From an uncultured Oscillospiraceae bacterium (lineage in GTDB: Bacteria; Bacillota; Clostridia; Oscillospirales; Acutalibacteraceae), in contig URRG01000099.1 of assembly GCA_900550095.1 (NCBI GenBank), positions 1 through 7,659 on the forward strand: a stretch of DNA of 7,659 nucleotides, read 5' to 3'. Positions 6,185-7,659 of the stretch are shown here, piece by piece; the first letter of the stretch is position 1; every line of letters starts with the position of its first letter. Under the pieces are notes generated by a model. It was not told the DNA's origin, searched no databases, and saw nothing but the letters and a program-made list of their open reading frames with translations. The position numbers were made by a program, and so were the translations under genes.

Positions 6185-6217
6185 TCATTCTCTACAGCAA
6201 ATATTGAATTCCTGTTT

Positions 6218-6246
6218 ATCATAGCACAGCTAAAAAGGGATTGCAA
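6218..6246 (-). promoter_or_regulatory. Sigma-A type promoter of the glp operon
   Basis: TTGCAA (6246-6241), a 17-base spacer and TATGAT (6223-6218) make a good housekeeping promoter. Transcription would begin near 6211, leaving a leader of about 200 bases that contains the attenuator hairpin. It lies in the gap between glpP and glpA. Confidence 0.75.
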
Positions 6247-6358
6247 GAGGGACGGCGCTTTGGCCTTCATATTTTTATATCCCGGCTGCCAGGAAGCTGA
6301 CAAAGCGTCCCGCAGCAGTCATGGACCATAAGAGCCGCAGGGCTTTTTCGGGGCCCTT

Positions 6359-6934
6359 TCACATGAACCACACCTGGGGGTTCGTGGTGGAAATGGCGCA
6401 GGCCCCCGCGCCCAGGGCCGCCATAATATCTTCCTTGTCGCTGATGAGGCCTCCCGCGATCACCGGCGTCTGTATCTCCCCGCACACCCGCCTGAAAATC
6501 TTCGGCATGGTCCCCGGCAGGATCTCGATGAAGTCCGGACGGGCAGCGTATTCCCTGTGGCGCAGGACGCTTTCCAGCGCCATGGAATCGATGACGAAAA
6601 ACCGCTGCACCGCCAGAAGCCCCAGCTCCTTGGCACGGACGATCAGCGGCTGCCGGGTGCTGATGATCCCATCCGCTTTTGTGTGCTCCCGGATAAAATC
6701 CACGGAGATTTCCCGGGGGCTGAGGCCCGCCACCAAATCCACATGCACCACCGCCATGCGCCCCGCTTCCTTGATGCGGTCCACAATATCCGCAATATTG
6801 CAGATATTCCCGAACAGGATAAACACGGCCCGGATATCGGAATGGAGGCATTTTTCCAGCCCTTCCATATCCTTCACCGCCGCTATCACCGGGCAATCCT
6901 CCACAATTCCGCGGAACACATCCCTTTCTTTCAT
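6359..6934 (-). CDS. glpP: Glycerol-3-phosphate-responsive mRNA antiterminator GlpP
   Basis: A protein of 191 residues, the usual length for GlpP. Family signatures run in order: PVIAAV (15-20), VHVDLVAGLSPREISVDFI (63-81), DGIISTR (88-94), QRFFVIDS (110-117), DFIEILPG (134-141), PVIAGGLISDKEDI (157-170). They fit a TIM-barrel-like fold with a phosphate-binding site near the last motifs. In Bacillus, GlpP binds glycerol-3-phosphate and then the leader RNA of glp transcripts, preventing termination and stabilising the mRNA. The start at 6934 has AAGGAG 8 bases upstream. The gene stands directly before the glp promoter and attenuator, so the regulator and its likely target are adjacent. I see no convincing promoter in the 92 bases before it, so it may be co-transcribed with the kinase-like gene. 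Confidence 0.92.
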   Translation of the reverse strand: MKERDVFRGIVEDCPVIAAVKDMEGLEKCLHSDIRAVFILFGNICNIADIVDRIKEAGRMAVVHVDLVAGLSPREISVDFIREHTKADGIISTRQPLIVRAKELGLLAVQRFFVIDSMALESVLRHREYAARPDFIEILPGTMPKIFRRVCGEIQTPVIAGGLISDKEDIMAALGAGACAISTTNPQVWFM

Positions 6935-7026
6935 GTAAAACGCTCCTTACCGCTGTTTTCCGCCCGCCTTCACCCTGCGCGCCCAATTCCCGCTTCTTCT
7001 CCCCCGTTTGCCAAAGGCCCGGAAGG

Positions 7027-7644
7027 TCATGCTTCACAGAGGCGCGCGCCGTCTTCAGAATTCATGAACAGCCGCGCGGCTTCGATATACGCTTTAAAAT
7101 CGACTCTGCTGAAATCGGTGGTATCAATTTGTATGACCCTTCCGCCCACGTCAAAGGCGTCGAGGTCACGGCACCACCTGTCAAATTCGGCATAGGACGG
7201 TTCAAAGCCCATGGCGTTTACCCGCCCCCGTTCGGGAAGCCTGTCGCGTTCAATGAACCGCCTGTGGAGAACCCGCGTATCGCCTGAAAATTTGAAGGTC
7301 AGCGGCGTATACCCGTATCTGCGTATGATTTTCCGTATAACGCCGGCCTCGTCTTCGCTTTTTACGCCTGCGGGAGCAAAATTCCCCTCGATGAGAAAGG
7401 GATACCCGGCTTCGCACAATCTTTTGGCCGCATACATCATTGCGTCGAACGTGACTGCTGAAAACCGGCTGCTTTCGCGCCTGTCCCGCACGGTTACATT
7501 TTTACACAGCGCAATTTTAAACGTATCTTTGATAAAATACGGTATTTTCAGCGCTTCCGCCAGCTGCAGGGCGAAAGTGGATTTTCCGGAAGCAAGATAT
7601 CCCTCTATGATCAGTATTGTTTTCATTGTCTTTATTGCCTTCAT
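7027..7644 (-). CDS. P-loop kinase-like ATPase, substrate unknown
   Basis: A soluble protein of 205 residues with a Walker A motif GYLASGKST at 15-23 right after the first beta strand, as in small-molecule kinases and zeta-toxin/AAA_33-like proteins. A second strand motif, YPFLIEGNF (81-89), may supply the Walker B-type acidic residue (Glu86). A lid-like, Arg-rich segment (RRFIERDRLPERGR) lies near 128-141. The family transfers phosphate to small molecules, nucleotides or antibiotics, but nothing here identifies the substrate. The frame has Met codons at 7656, 7644 and 7626. I favour 7644 because GGAG lies 6 bases upstream; 7626 would give the most typical N-terminus, and 7656 cannot be judged because its upstream region is cut off. 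Only 92 bases separate it from glpP. A link with glycerol use is not shown by its sequence. Confidence 0.78.
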   Translation of the reverse strand: MKAIKTMKTILIIEGYLASGKSTFALQLAEALKIPYFIKDTFKIALCKNVTVRDRRESSRFSAVTFDAMMYAAKRLCEAGYPFLIEGNFAPAGVKSEDEAGVIRKIIRRYGYTPLTFKFSGDTRVLHRRFIERDRLPERGRVNAMGFEPSYAEFDRWCRDLDAFDVGGRVIQIDTTDFSRVDFKAYIEAARLFMNSEDGARLCEA

Positions 7645-7659
7645 CGTCTTCTCCATACC

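Larger units (their letters stand above)
6010..6358 (-). other. Intergenic leader region between glpP and glpA
   Basis: This stretch of about 350 bases holds the glp promoter, the attenuator and the ribosome binding site AGGAGG (6022-6017). Its left part (about 6040-6130) is GC-rich with further local pairing but no clear second terminator. Just after the glpP stop there is an AGGGC/GCCCT stem without a U-tract, so a separate glpP terminator is not convincing. Confidence 0.7.

Overview
The window reads as a piece of a moderately GC-rich, low-diderm-signature Firmicutes genome, most likely an anaerobic gut-type Clostridia. The reasons are strong GGAGG-class ribosome binding sites, sigma-A type promoter hexamers, intrinsic terminators with U-tracts, a GlpP-type antiterminator, and a DUF1667 redox gene set typical of anaerobic Firmicutes and Thermotogales. 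The species cannot be fixed from the sequence alone. Every gene I can support lies on the minus strand, so the window is best read from right to left.

Right part (7644 to about 2520): a P-loop kinase-like gene of unknown substrate is followed by glpP, the glycerol-3-phosphate-responsive RNA-binding antiterminator. Next come a clear promoter (TTGCAA, 17 bases, TATGAT), a long hairpin with a U6 tract in the transcribed leader, and a three-gene operon with ATGA overlaps. The operon encodes a GlpA-type FAD oxidoreductase with a C-terminal BFD-like [2Fe-2S] domain, a second FAD/NAD(P)-type oxidoreductase, and a small Cys-rich DUF1667 protein. This looks like a glycerol-3-phosphate catabolic dehydrogenase module. 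Its leader terminator is the expected target of the GlpP protein encoded just upstream. No glpK, glpF or glpC is present in the window. A 13-bp-stem intrinsic terminator (2521-2560) ends transcription about 370 bases after the last gene.

Middle (2933 to 1951): almost 1 kb with no believable gene. It contains a degenerate GGCTTTTG octamer repeat, several hairpins, a short GC-rich tandem repeat, the terminator, and an AT-rich block with a TATAAT promoter candidate that probably serves the next gene.

Left part (1950 to 1): a conserved-looking protein of unknown function with its own terminator; then a 26-residue hydrophobic peptide gene with a strong ribosome binding site embedded in a hairpin; then the N-terminal membrane half of an HD-GYP cyclic-di-GMP phosphodiesterase-like protein that runs off the left edge. 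The peptide gene with its structured leader is the least explained item in the window. The GlpP leader attenuator is the best-supported regulatory element.
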